Source of the DNA: CAYSNP01 sp050945855
Lineage (GTDB): Bacteria > Bacillota > Clostridia > Christensenellales > DTU072
Reading direction: 5' to 3'
Assembly (NCBI GenBank): GCA_050945855.1
Contig: JBMNTS010000027.1
Span: 1-15,980 of the forward strand
DNA length: 15,980 nt
Part shown: in pieces, positions 5,215 to 13,206 of the stretch
How positions within the stretch are numbered: position 1 is the first letter of the stretch
Layout: each line of letters begins with the position of its first letter
Made by a program: the position numbers and the translations under genes
Notes under the pieces: model-generated
The model's database searches: none
Told to the model about the DNA's origin: nothing
The model's input: the letters and a program-made list of their open reading frames with translations, nothing else

Positions 5215-7659
5215 CTTAGGAGTTAACGCCACCGCTACCACCTTAGCGTCATCCTTAACGCGCATAACCTTAACGCCTTTGGTATTTCTGCCGATTTTGC
5301 TGATTTGCGCGGCGTCCGTGCGAATCATTACGCCGTTGTCCGCGATAATTATTATATCGTCTTCCGGGCTTACCTGTTTTACGCTTACCACTTTGCCCGT
5401 TTTTTCATCGTAGTTACCCGCCTTTATGCCTTTGCCCGCTCTGGATTGCAGACGGTATTCTTCTATATCCACGCGCTTGCCGAAACCGTTTTCGGTAATG
5501 GTGATGACTTCCACGCCCTTTTTAACCACAGCCATATCTATGACGTAATCATCCTCGGATAAGGAAATGCTTTTGACCCCTTGCGCCGTTCTGCCCATAG
5601 CGCGCACGTTGTCCTCGGCAAAGCGGATACACTTGCCCTCCGCGCTCGCCATCAGAATTTCGTCGTGGCCGGTGGTCAGCTCCACGTTGATAAGCTCGTC
5701 GTCCTCCAATAAGCTGATTGCTATCTTGCCGTTGACTCTTATGCTTTCAAACTCCGAAAGGGCGGTCTTTTTAATCAAACCGCGCTTGGTGGCCATTACC
5801 ATAAATCCGCCCGAATAATCCTTGACGGATAAAAACGCCGTTATCCTTTCTCCTTCCTCCACGGGCAGCAGGTTGACGATAGCCCTGCCTTTGGCCGTCC
5901 TCGCCGCTTCCGGCACTTCAAACGCCTTAAGGCAATACACCTTGCCCTTGTTGGAGAAGAATAATAAATCGTCGTGCGTATGGCAGATAAACATTTTGGA
6001 GACAAAGTCCTCGTCCTTGGTCTTGTGCGCGGTAACGCCGGTGCCGCCTCTGTTTTGCGCTTTGTACTCGTCTACGGGTATACGCTTGACATAGCCCCCG
6101 TAAGTCTTGCTGATAACCACGTCCTGAGGCTCGATTAAGTCCGCGATATCTATGTCCGAATCGTCCTCATTCAATTCGCTCTTTCTGGGCTTGCCGTAAG
6201 TATCCGAAATTTCCCTAAGCTCCTGCTTTATGATATCCCTTACCTTTTGCGGGTCGGCGAGTATACCCCTGTACTCCGCAATCTTGGCGATAAGCTCGTT
6301 AAGCTCGCTGACCAGCTTTTCGATTTCCAGCCCGGTAAGTCTTGCCAGGCGCATATCCAGAATGGCGCCCGCCTGTATCTCGGAAAGCTCAAATTCCTGC
6401 ATAAGGTTGGCAAGCGCGTCCTGACGTTCCCTGCTGCGCTTGATAATTTCGATTACCCTGTCTATGTTTTCCAGCGCGATAACCAGCCCCTTTACAATAT
6501 GTTCTCTGTCCAGGGCTTTGGTGAGCAGGTATTTTGTGCGTCTTTCTATCACCTCGACTTGATGCTTGATATACTCCGAAAGCATCCCTTTAAGTCCCAA
6601 AGTGGTGGGCACACCGTTTACCAGCGCCAGGAAATGGATGCCGCCCTTTGTTTGCAGTGAGGACTGCTTATATAAGGTATTGAGCACAACCTCGGGATTG
6701 GCGTCCCTTTTTAGAATAAACACCACCCGCATGCCGAAACGGTCGCTTTCTTCCCTGATATCGCTTATGCCGTTGATTTTTTTATCCTTGACCTGGTCGG
6801 CTATGTTCTTTATCAAGGTAGCTTTATTTACCTGATAAGGCAGTTCGGTCACCACTATGGAGTGTCTGCCGTCCTCTTCCACGATTTGCGCTTTGGCGCG
6901 TACGGTTATTCTGCCTCTGCCCGTAAGGTACGCCTGCCTTAAGCCGGAGCTTACAAGTATCTTGCCCCCTGTGGGGAAGTCGGGGGCGGGAATATATTTC
7001 ATTAAGTCCAGCGGCTCTATTTCCGGGTTGTCAATAAGCGCGATGGTGCAATCAATAACTTCTTTGAGGTTGTGCGGGGGTATGCTGGTAGCCATACCCA
7101 CGGCTATGCCCTCGCTGCCGTTGACCAGAAGATTGGGATATTTGGAAGGCAGAACGGCGGGCTGGGTAAGGGTGTCGTCAAAGTTGGGGTAGAAATCTAC
7201 CGTTTCCTTATCTATATCCTTCAGCATTTCGCCCGCTATGCGGCTCAGCCTCGCTTCTGTGTACCTTTGCGCCGCCGGCGGGTCGCCGTCCACGGAGCCG
7301 AAATTGCCGTGCCCTTCGATAAGGGGCTCGTTTATGGAAAAGTCCTGCGCCATCCGCACCAGCGCGTCGTAAACCGCGGCGTCGCCGTGAGGATGATATT
7401 TGCCCAGCACTTCGCCCACGATACGCGCGCATTTTTTGTACGGCTTGTCGTGGGTGTTGCCCAAATCCTGCATAGCGTACAGAATACGCCTGTGCACAGG
7501 CTTTAAGCCGTCGCGCACGTCGGGTATGGCACGGGATACGTTGACCGCCATGGCATAGGAGATAAAGGAGCGGCTCATTTCTTCCTTAACGGGAAGATTT
7601 AATACCTTGGAGCGCGCCAGAATCTCTTTAATTCTTTTAATATCTATACCTTTACTCAT
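5203..7659 (-). CDS. gyrA: DNA gyrase subunit A
   Basis: The 818-residue breakage-reunion subunit of DNA gyrase, normal for Gram-positive GyrA. The winged-helix/tower core holds the catalytic Tyr133 in A-A-Q-R-Y-T-E-A-R and the DNA-binding H89-P-H-G-D. The C-terminal beta-pinwheel carries a GyrA box, Q738-S-R-A-G-K-G744, which separates it from topoisomerase IV ParC. Consensus has Gly where A741 stands. At the quinolone-determining position equivalent to E. coli Ser83 it has Ala (A94); the Asp87 equivalent is D98. The start ATG lies nine bases after gyrB. Its Shine-Dalgarno TAGGAG contains the gyrB stop codon, so translation is tightly coupled. A short repeat overlaps the stop codon. No clear terminator follows. 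Confidence 0.98.
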   Translation of the reverse strand: MSKGIDIKRIKEILARSKVLNLPVKEEMSRSFISYAMAVNVSRAIPDVRDGLKPVHRRILYAMQDLGNTHDKPYKKCARIVGEVLGKYHPHGDAAVYDALVRMAQDFSINEPLIEGHGNFGSVDGDPPAAQRYTEARLSRIAGEMLKDIDKETVDFYPNFDDTLTQPAVLPSKYPNLLVNGSEGIAVGMATSIPPHNLKEVIDCTIALIDNPEIEPLDLMKYIPAPDFPTGGKILVSSGLRQAYLTGRGRITVRAKAQIVEEDGRHSIVVTELPYQVNKATLIKNIADQVKDKKINGISDIREESDRFGMRVVFILKRDANPEVVLNTLYKQSSLQTKGGIHFLALVNGVPTTLGLKGMLSEYIKHQVEVIERRTKYLLTKALDREHIVKGLVIALENIDRVIEIIKRSRERQDALANLMQEFELSEIQAGAILDMRLARLTGLEIEKLVSELNELIAKIAEYRGILADPQKVRDIIKQELREISDTYGKPRKSELNEDDSDIDIADLIEPQDVVISKTYGGYVKRIPVDEYKAQNRGGTGVTAHKTKDEDFVSKMFICHTHDDLLFFSNKGKVYCLKAFEVPEAARTAKGRAIVNLLPVEEGERITAFLSVKDYSGGFMVMATKRGLIKKTALSEFESIRVNGKIAISLLEDDELINVELTTGHDEILMASAEGKCIRFAEDNVRAMGRTAQGVKSISLSEDDYVIDMAVVKKGVEVITITENGFGKRVDIEEYRLQSRAGKGIKAGNYDEKTGKVVSVKQVSPEDDIIIIADNGVMIRTDAAQISKIGRNTKGVKVMRVKDDAKVVAVALTPKSDV

Positions 7660-7668
7660 AAAAAGCTC

Positions 7669-9579
7669 CTAAACATCCAAATCCTTAACTATGGTGGCGT
7701 TGTTTTGGATAAACTCCCGCCTAAGCTCCGCATCCTCGCCCATAAGCAGGGAAAATATCTCGTCCGCCTCTACCGCGTCTTCCACTGTTATTTGCAGCAG
7801 GGTGCGCGTTTCCGGATTCATAGTGGTTTCATAAAGCTGATGCGCGTTCATTTCGCCTAAGCCCTTGTAACGCTGTATTTCGCACTTGCCGCCCATCTCT
7901 TCCATAACCACTTTCAGTTCCTCGTCGCTGTAGCAGTATTTTTCCACCTTGTTGCGGGCCACCTTGTAAAGCGGAGGCTGCGCCACGTAAACGTATCCGC
8001 CTTCCACCAGCGGGCGCATAAAGCGGTAAAAGAAGGTCAAAAGCAATATCCTGATATGGCTGCCGTCCACGTCCGCGTCCGTCATGCAGATGATGCGTTT
8101 GTAGCGCAGCTTTGTAATGTCGAATTCTTCCTTATAGCCGCAGCCGAACGCTTTAATCATAGACTTTATTTCTTCATTTTCCAGTATCTTGTTGAGGCGG
8201 GCTTTTTCCACGTTAAGTATTTTGCCGCGCAAAGGCAAAATAGCCTGGAACTGTCTGTCCCTGCCCTGCTTCGCGGTGCCGCCCGCGCTGTCTCCCTCCA
8301 CCAGATAGATTTCGCAGTTGTCGGGGTCGTTGTCCGTGCAGTCGGACAGCTTGCCGGGAAGGGAAGTGCCTTCAAACAAGCCCTTGCGGCGTATAAGGTC
8401 GCGCGCGGAACGCGCGGCGTCCCTGGCGCGCTTGGCATTGATGGCCTTGCTTATCAAATCCTTGCCGATCTTAGGGTTTTCCTCCAGATAATCGCCCAGC
8501 TTATCCGCCACAATCTTGTTGACCAAAATGCGCATATCGCTGTTGCCCAGCTTGGTTTTGGTCTGACCCTCAAATTGCGGGTCGGTAAGTTTTACGCTGA
8601 TTACCGCGGTAATGCCTTCCCTGACGTCGTCGCCGGAAAGCTTTTCGCTTTCTTTAAGCAGCCCGTTATTGGCGCCGTAGGAGTTAAACACTCTTGTTAG
8701 CGCGTTTTTAAGCCCGTCCAGGTGCGCTCCGCCCTCAATGGTGTTGATGTTGTTGGCATAGGAATATATCACTTCCTGATAACTGTCGTTGAATTGCAGC
8801 GCCAGCTCTACTATGCTCTCCCCTTCCTGCTCCTCAAAATAAAAGATTTCGGGCAGCAGTTGCTCTTTGCCTTTATTAAGCTGGGAAACAAAATGGGCTA
8901 TTCCACCCTCGTAGCAGAAGCTTTCCTTTTTCTGATGGTCTGCCCGCTTGTCCTCAAGGTTAATCACTAAACCCTTGTTGAGGTAAGCAAGCTCCCGCAG
9001 GCGGGTTTTGATATTGTCGTAATTGAATTCCAGCGTCTCGAAAATCTTGGCGTCCGGATAAAAGGTCACGCCGGTACCCGTTTCCTCGCTGTCCCCTATT
9101 ATCGCAAGAGGAGCAACGGGTATGCCTCTCTTAAAATCCTGAGCGTAAATATGCCCGTTTTGGCATACCTCTACCCTGAGCCGTTCGCTCAGCGCGTTGA
9201 CCACGCCTAAGCCCACGCCGTGCAGGCCGCCGGATATCTTATATCCGCTCCCTCCGAACTTGCCGCCCGCATGCAGCTTGGTCATCACCACTTCCACGGC
9301 GGATTTTTGCTCATGCTCTATTATCCCCGTAGGGATACCCCTGCCGTTGTCGGTAACGTTGACGCTCCCGTCTTCCAGAATAGTGACGTCTATGCGGGAG
9401 CAGTATCCCGCCACAGCCTCGTCTATGGAATTGTCCACCAGTTCGCTGATTAAATGGTGCAGCCCCTTTGAGCAGGTGCTGCCGATATACATCCCCGGTC
9501 TTTTTCTGACAGGCTCCAGCCCTTCAAGCACCTGAATGGAGCCGGCATCGTAATTTTGATTATTATTAATTTGATTCAT
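7669..9579 (-). CDS. gyrB: DNA gyrase subunit B
   Basis: A 636-residue ATPase subunit that drives negative supercoiling together with GyrA. The GHKL ATPase site shows E46-x-x-D-N50, D77-N-G-R-G and G118-LHGVG. The transducer carries Q339-TKTKLGN. The TOPRIM metal site is E429-G-D-S-A-G-G with D501-A-D503-V-D-G. The C-terminus has the gyrase-type Y571-KGLGEM. Length is that of Gram-positive GyrB, without the roughly 170-residue insertion of E. coli. The ATG has AGGAG eight bases upstream (9584-9588). It is the first gene of the gyrB-gyrA operon, with an extended -10 promoter at 9627-9635 and unusual supercoil-sensitive sequence further upstream. Confidence 0.98.
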   Translation of the reverse strand: MNQINNNQNYDAGSIQVLEGLEPVRKRPGMYIGSTCSKGLHHLISELVDNSIDEAVAGYCSRIDVTILEDGSVNVTDNGRGIPTGIIEHEQKSAVEVVMTKLHAGGKFGGSGYKISGGLHGVGLGVVNALSERLRVEVCQNGHIYAQDFKRGIPVAPLAIIGDSEETGTGVTFYPDAKIFETLEFNYDNIKTRLRELAYLNKGLVINLEDKRADHQKKESFCYEGGIAHFVSQLNKGKEQLLPEIFYFEEQEGESIVELALQFNDSYQEVIYSYANNINTIEGGAHLDGLKNALTRVFNSYGANNGLLKESEKLSGDDVREGITAVISVKLTDPQFEGQTKTKLGNSDMRILVNKIVADKLGDYLEENPKIGKDLISKAINAKRARDAARSARDLIRRKGLFEGTSLPGKLSDCTDNDPDNCEIYLVEGDSAGGTAKQGRDRQFQAILPLRGKILNVEKARLNKILENEEIKSMIKAFGCGYKEEFDITKLRYKRIICMTDADVDGSHIRILLLTFFYRFMRPLVEGGYVYVAQPPLYKVARNKVEKYCYSDEELKVVMEEMGGKCEIQRYKGLGEMNAHQLYETTMNPETRTLLQITVEDAVEADEIFSLLMGEDAELRREFIQNNATIVKDLDV

Positions 9580-9626
9580 ATTACTCCTGTAAGGTTAAGG
9601 TTTTTTAGGTTAAAACCTATACAATA

Positions 9627-9635
9627 AGTATACCA
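9627..9635 (-). promoter_or_regulatory. Extended -10 promoter of gyrB-gyrA
   Basis: On the minus strand TGG-TATACT reads as an extended -10 element, with only a weak -35 (TTTTAA) 17 bases upstream. Transcription would start near 9620 and give a leader of about 40 bases containing the small palindrome AGGTTTTAACCT. An AT-rich -10 without a -35 fits a promoter that responds to supercoiling, as known for gyr genes elsewhere. Confidence 0.55.
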
Positions 9636-9643
9636 TATAATAA

Positions 9644-9750
9644 TATACATTAAAAGCATTTTATATAAAAATGTATATAAAACTATATAATATATATAAG
9701 CAACGCGCGCGCACGCGCGCGAAAAGGGATAAAAAATGCTTTTGTGTATG
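9644..9750. repeat. Inverted repeat enclosing an ATAT and CGCG alternating tract
   Basis: AAAAGCATTTT (9652-9662) and AAAATGCTTTT (9733-9743) are exact reverse complements. Pairing extends outward with one bulged base to about 9644 and 9750. The enclosed DNA is alternating TA sequence (about 9663-9698) followed by 19 bases of strict purine-pyrimidine alternation, ACGCGCGCGCACGCGCGCG (9703-9721), a textbook Z-DNA candidate. The element lies between the gyrB promoter and the upstream terminator. Confidence 0.75.
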
Positions 9751-9756
9751 CCAAAT

Positions 9757-9778
9757 AAAAAAACGCGCTTGCGCGCGT
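9757..9778 (-). terminator. Rho-independent terminator of the coiled-coil/pseudo-ABC gene
   Basis: On the minus strand ACGCGC-GCAA-GCGCGT, a six-pair GC stem with a GNRA tetraloop, is followed by a T7 run, starting a few bases after the stop codon at 9786. Confidence 0.88.
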
Positions 9779-9785
9779 CCGAAAA

Positions 9786-11273
9786 TTAAAGGGAAAAAGT
9801 CAGCGCTTCCTTCAGATTGGCCGCAAAGTAATCGTCCGTGGTGATAAAAAGCGCGGAGACCTCGCGCGCCGCCAGCCCGATAAAAATATCCCTTTGAGCG
9901 TTATCCAACATCAGAGTGGGTTCGTTATAAATTTTCAGCTTAGCCTCGCTTGAAAGGGCAAGGCAGAGCGCGGTTATCCTAAGCTCATCCTCGCTCAGGT
10001 TGCGCGAAGCGGCGCTCATTATCTTTTTGTAATCCAAACCGAACGCCTGCAGAAAAGCGCGAAAATCGGGGGTATCCTTACTTTTTATTATTGATTTAAC
10101 CGCCTTTTTGCCTTTGCCGCCTATTAAATCAATACAGTCCTGAAATAAGCAGATATCGGGGGAGAGGATATCCTCTTTTGCAAGGCTGATATTGCCGGAA
10201 AGCACATACAGCCCTTCGCCCGGCCTGTACGTCAGCGTATTAAACAATATATCCGCCTGCTCCTCCCGCGGACAATAAACTACGCTGTTTTTGCCTTTGC
10301 GCACAAAGAAGTTGACAAAGGTAAGCCGGGCATGGTTGTCCTCGTCCAAAACCCTCAGGTTTTTGACTTCCAGAAGATTGCTTTCGTCCACCTTGCCGTA
10401 ATCCTTTTTGTACGGCACGAACTGGTTGTCCGCATACCAGGAATCGTCCTCGTCATACCTGATTTTTTCTTTCTGCTCTTTCTTCTCCGCCGGTTTGCTC
10501 TCTTTGGGAGGTTGCTTTTTGTATATGGAGATCATGGAGGTTGCTTTTTTATTCTCCGCGGGAACCGCGTAAATAAGTCCTGTTTTGGTAAAATTGACAA
10601 ATTCGGAGGGAATGCCCTTTATCTTGACCAGATTGTCCATACGCTCGCGGATAAGTTCGTTTTCCTCTCTTACCCTTTCCAGATTTCTGTTCAATTCCGC
10701 AAGCTTTTCCGCAAACAGCCTCTCTTTCTCGGCGATATCCCTCTTCAGCTGTTCGGTCAGCCTGAGCCCTTTTTCCTGCCGCTCCCTCATTTGCCGCTCC
10801 TGCCGCTCGCGCTGCAGTTCCAGCTCCAGTTCGTAAAACGCGCGACGGTATTCTTCCTCCTGCCTCTTTTTTACGCTCTCCAGCTCCTGCATTTTTAAGG
10901 CAATAAGCTCGTCGTTGCGTTTGATTTTTTCGGTAAACGCCTTTTCCTCTTCTTCGATTTTAGCTATATATTTTTTGCTGGCGCGCTCAATTTCTTCACT
11001 TTGACGCTCCAACCTGCGGTTTGCCTGCGCAAGGCGCGCCGCCTCCCGCTTTTGCTCCCTTTTGGAAAGGTTTAGGGGTATGCTGCGCTCCCACCAGAAG
11101 GGTATTTCGCCCGTGCCCGTTTGCCCGTCGCCGAAAAACTCTTCGGGGTCTATTTGTTCGGTGAGCAAATATTGCAGCTTGCCGGGCACGGCGTAATCTG
11201 ATTTAACCCGCTTCTCCCGTCTGACTTTGTTCGCAATTTCTGCCGATAAAAAGTATTTTTCGCTTACTGTCAT
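9786..11273 (-). CDS. Coiled-coil protein with degenerate ABC-ATPase-like domain
   Basis: A 495-residue soluble protein with no signal peptide or membrane segment. Residues 1-66 are a unique N-terminal region with a W60-W-E-R-S-I-P motif. Residues 68-215 are a highly charged coiled coil rich in Glu, Arg, Lys and Gln. Residues 216-295 are a short beta-rich piece and a Lys/Pro/Glu linker. Residues 299-495 read like an ABC nucleotide-binding domain: L300-LEVKNLRV start, F377-Q-D at the Q-loop, L426-S-E-D-E for LSGGE, K445-LKIYNEPT-x-x-L-D457 for Walker B and D-loop, and F476-ITTDD for the H-loop. The Walker A segment (334-347) has no GxxGxGKS/T, the Walker B Asp is Asn450 and the switch His is Thr479. 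ATP hydrolysis is therefore unlikely. It has its own promoter and terminator; the RBS is weak. I do not recognise a named family. A structural or regulatory role is inferred. Confidence 0.72.
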   Translation of the reverse strand: MTVSEKYFLSAEIANKVRREKRVKSDYAVPGKLQYLLTEQIDPEEFFGDGQTGTGEIPFWWERSIPLNLSKREQKREAARLAQANRRLERQSEEIERASKKYIAKIEEEEKAFTEKIKRNDELIALKMQELESVKKRQEEEYRRAFYELELELQRERQERQMRERQEKGLRLTEQLKRDIAEKERLFAEKLAELNRNLERVREENELIRERMDNLVKIKGIPSEFVNFTKTGLIYAVPAENKKATSMISIYKKQPPKESKPAEKKEQKEKIRYDEDDSWYADNQFVPYKKDYGKVDESNLLEVKNLRVLDEDNHARLTFVNFFVRKGKNSVVYCPREEQADILFNTLTYRPGEGLYVLSGNISLAKEDILSPDICLFQDCIDLIGGKGKKAVKSIIKSKDTPDFRAFLQAFGLDYKKIMSAASRNLSEDELRITALCLALSSEAKLKIYNEPTLMLDNAQRDIFIGLAAREVSALFITTDDYFAANLKEALTFSL

Positions 11274-11304
11274 CCCACAAACCCGCTGTTTTATTCTGTA
11301 ATAT

Positions 11305-11333
11305 ATCTTATCAAATCAAAGGTCAAATGTCAA
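11305..11333 (-). promoter_or_regulatory. Promoter of the coiled-coil/pseudo-ABC gene
   Basis: On the minus strand TTGACA (11328-11333) and TAAGAT (11305-11310) are exactly 17 bases apart with an extended -10 TGA before the -10 box. Three TTTGA direct repeats fill the spacer region. Just upstream, GGGTATA (11341-11347) and TATACCC (11370-11376) form an inverted pair. Confidence 0.75.
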
Positions 11334-11387
11334 TTGCGCCGGGTATAGCATATTGCCGCAAGCGCGCCTTATACCCTGCAATGCGAT

Positions 11388-11410
11388 AAAGGCGGCATTA
11401 CGCCGCCCTT
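11388..11410 (-). terminator. Terminator of the rplU-to-NYN operon
   Basis: On the minus strand AAGGGCGGC-GTAAT-GCCGCCTTT forms a nine-pair hairpin (one G-T pair) about 25 bases after the NYN gene stop. The T tract is short (TTTAT), so termination may be incomplete. Confidence 0.7.
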
Positions 11411-11435
11411 AAACAATATCTTGATTCGCTTGCTA

Positions 11436-12005
11436 TTAGCGCCTGTACTTGGAAAGTACGTCTCCGCCGTCCAGAATGCGCTTGGCGTCGCGTACGTATA
11501 TGCTCTCCTGCCTTTTGGGGGCTTCCGCCTTCTTGACCGCCTTGGGCTGCTTTTTGGTGGGCGCGGCATAGCCTTCCTTACGGTATGCCTCGGGCACCTG
11601 AATAAAGCCGGTAAAGCTGTCCTGATACTTGCTTTCTTCAAAGTCTATCAAATAGACGTCTTTGCCTTTAAGTTTAAGATAAGAGGTAATCGGTATGATG
11701 TCCCCTTCGCCCAGCGAAAAAGCTATGGCGTCAATGGTGCTTGACAAGGCGATTTCGGTAGCGTCTATAATCTGACGGGTATCCAGGCGATTGCGGCGAC
11801 GGGAGGCAATGGGAGTCACCGCGTCATAACCTTTGGCTGCAATGTACTCATTAAAATCCCTATTTCTTTTAGCCACATAACTGTAAAACTTACAATAAAC
11901 GACTTCAAAATCCTTTTCTATGGTCGCCATCAGCTTTTGAAAACCTTCACAGGTAATTTTAAGACTTGCTATATCCGCAAGTATGGCTAATTTTGGTTTG
12001 TTCAT
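11436..12005 (-). CDS. NYN (LabA/DUF88-like, PIN-fold) domain protein
   Basis: A 189-residue cytoplasmic protein. Residues 5-122 fit the NYN domain, a PIN-like nuclease fold: first strand L7-A-I-L-A-D11, then the segment R73-LDTRQIID81-ATEIAL, then I92-DAIAFSLGEGD102-IIPI and L112-KGKDVYLI. D11, D75 or D81, and D102 are in the positions of the metal-binding acidic residues. Where family members have S-G-D-x-D it reads L-G-E-G-D, so the site is atypical. The tail (145-189) is basic and Lys/Pro/Ala-rich, suited to nucleic-acid binding. Its ATG overlaps the stop of the glycosylase gene as TAATG, with GGAGG inside that gene, so the two are translationally coupled. Likely role: RNA or DNA processing, substrate unknown. 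Confidence 0.7.
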   Translation of the reverse strand: MNKPKLAILADIASLKITCEGFQKLMATIEKDFEVVYCKFYSYVAKRNRDFNEYIAAKGYDAVTPIASRRRNRLDTRQIIDATEIALSSTIDAIAFSLGEGDIIPITSYLKLKGKDVYLIDFEESKYQDSFTGFIQVPEAYRKEGYAAPTKKQPKAVKKAEAPKRQESIYVRDAKRILDGGDVLSKYRR

Positions 12006-12847
12006 TATTTGTCCTCCATATTTTTATATGTTTCTCTGTAATAATAAAACAGATATTGCTGTGCGTATCCCGCCAGATTGCCGAACGTCCGGGCCAGTTC
12101 CTCGCTCATGCGCTCTCTGTTGCACTCGCGCTTTCCGCTAAGATGAGAGTACGCCTTGTCTATCCAGGTATCTACGGGGAACACCTCTCTGTACCCGTAA
12201 GCGAACAGCAATATGCAATCCGCCACCTTGCGCCCCACGCCTGTAAGTTTCAGCAGCGCCTCTCTTGCCTCGCGCACATCTCCGCGCACTTTTTCAAGCG
12301 CGCCTTGTCGTATCGCGGCGATAGCCTGCGTAAGATACCTTGCCCTGTAGCCCGCCCCCGCCCGTACGAAGAATTGCTCATCTGCCTCTGCCAACGCCCC
12401 GATGTCGGGAAAGGCGTGCCAACCGCCCATATTCTCCCCCAGTTCCGAACAGATATTTTCTATAATTTTTTTAATCCGCCCGATATTGTTGTTGCTGGAG
12501 ATAATGAAAGAAATTACCGTTTCCAGCTCCCATTGGTTGAGAATACGTATACCATAACCGTATTTTATCGCTTCCCGCAGTTGAGGGAATCCGCTAAGCT
12601 CCGCCTTGATGCGGGAGTAATCGTTGTCAAAATCAAAGTAGTTGATAAAATAGTCAGGGTCGTCAGTTTCTATTATAACACGGTTCTTTTCCGATTTCAA
12701 TATACAAATCAGATTTTTTGACATTAATTGGCAGCAGTCTTTGTGATAAGCATATCTGAAAACCTGTCCGCTGTCCAAAATATGAGGGACAAAAAAATCA
12801 AGGGTATTTTCTACGACAATACGTCCGCTTTGGGTATAATAATCCAT
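12005..12847 (-). CDS. ogg: 8-oxoguanine DNA glycosylase (OGG1-like)
   Basis: A 280-residue base-excision-repair glycosylase/AP lyase that removes oxidised guanine. The N-terminal OGG domain includes G27-Q-V-F-R-Y, matching the Q-x-F-R-W/Y of the family. The HhH-GPD core runs from about 108 (E109-TVISFIISSNNNI, as in OGG1/AlkA) to the hairpin L201-TGVGRKVADCILL. K207 corresponds to the Schiff-base lysine (human OGG1 K249) and D226 in F223-PVDTWIDK to the catalytic Asp (D268). All catalytic residues are present. No FeS cluster cysteines are expected and none are seen. The ATG directly follows an in-frame TGA and has no good Shine-Dalgarno. It lies 77 bases after rpmA with no convincing terminator between them, so it probably shares the ribosomal-protein transcript. 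Confidence 0.9.
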   Translation of the reverse strand: MDYYTQSGRIVVENTLDFFVPHILDSGQVFRYAYHKDCCQLMSKNLICILKSEKNRVIIETDDPDYFINYFDFDNDYSRIKAELSGFPQLREAIKYGYGIRILNQWELETVISFIISSNNNIGRIKKIIENICSELGENMGGWHAFPDIGALAEADEQFFVRAGAGYRARYLTQAIAAIRQGALEKVRGDVREAREALLKLTGVGRKVADCILLFAYGYREVFPVDTWIDKAYSHLSGKRECNRERMSEELARTFGNLAGYAQQYLFYYYRETYKNMEDK

Positions 12848-12924
12848 TCAGTATTTCAAAAAGACCCGAAAAATGGAAAAAACCGCTAAAAAACTATAAT
12901 GCAAAGCAAAAAAGCGAGCTCTTT

Positions 12925-13206
12925 TTATGCTTCCTTGGCGTAAACGCTGACTTGCTTTTTATCCCTGCCCATTCTTTCAAATCTTACGATGCCGTCTATC
13001 AGTGCGAAAAGAGTATCGTCCTTGCCTCTGCCTACGTTGGCTCCGGGATGGATTTTGGTGCCTCTTTGGCGCATTAATATATTGCCTGCCAGCACAAATT
13101 GACCGTCGGCTCTCTTGACGCCCAGCCTTTTGCTTTCGCTGTCTCTGCCGTTCCTTGTGCTGCCCATACCTTTTTTGTGGGCGAATAACTGCAATCTAAT
13201 AAACAT
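12925..13206 (-). CDS. rpmA: Ribosomal protein L27 with Prp-cleaved N-terminal extension
   Basis: The 93-residue 50S protein L27, whose N-terminal tail reaches the peptidyl-transferase centre. The first eight residues (MFIRLQLF) form the Bacillota-type propeptide. The mature protein should begin A9-H-K-K-G-M-G-S after cleavage between F8 and A9 by the Prp protease encoded just upstream. The remainder is typical: N19-GRDSESKRLGVK, G41-NILMRQRGTKIHPG and G58-RGKDDTLFA. The ATG overlaps the end of prp by 11 bases, with GGAGG inside prp. In most Bacillota obgE follows; here the next gene is the glycosylase. Confidence 0.97.
   Translation of the reverse strand: MFIRLQLFAHKKGMGSTRNGRDSESKRLGVKRADGQFVLAGNILMRQRGTKIHPGANVGRGKDDTLFALIDGIVRFERMGRDKKQVSVYAKEA

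Noticed and set aside
8056..8700. 214-residue frame on + opposite gyrB, and similar long frames opposite gyrA, ogg, the pseudo-ABC gene and the glycosidase-like gene
   Set aside because: Each lies inside a well-identified gene on the other strand, lacks an RBS and shows no recognisable family.
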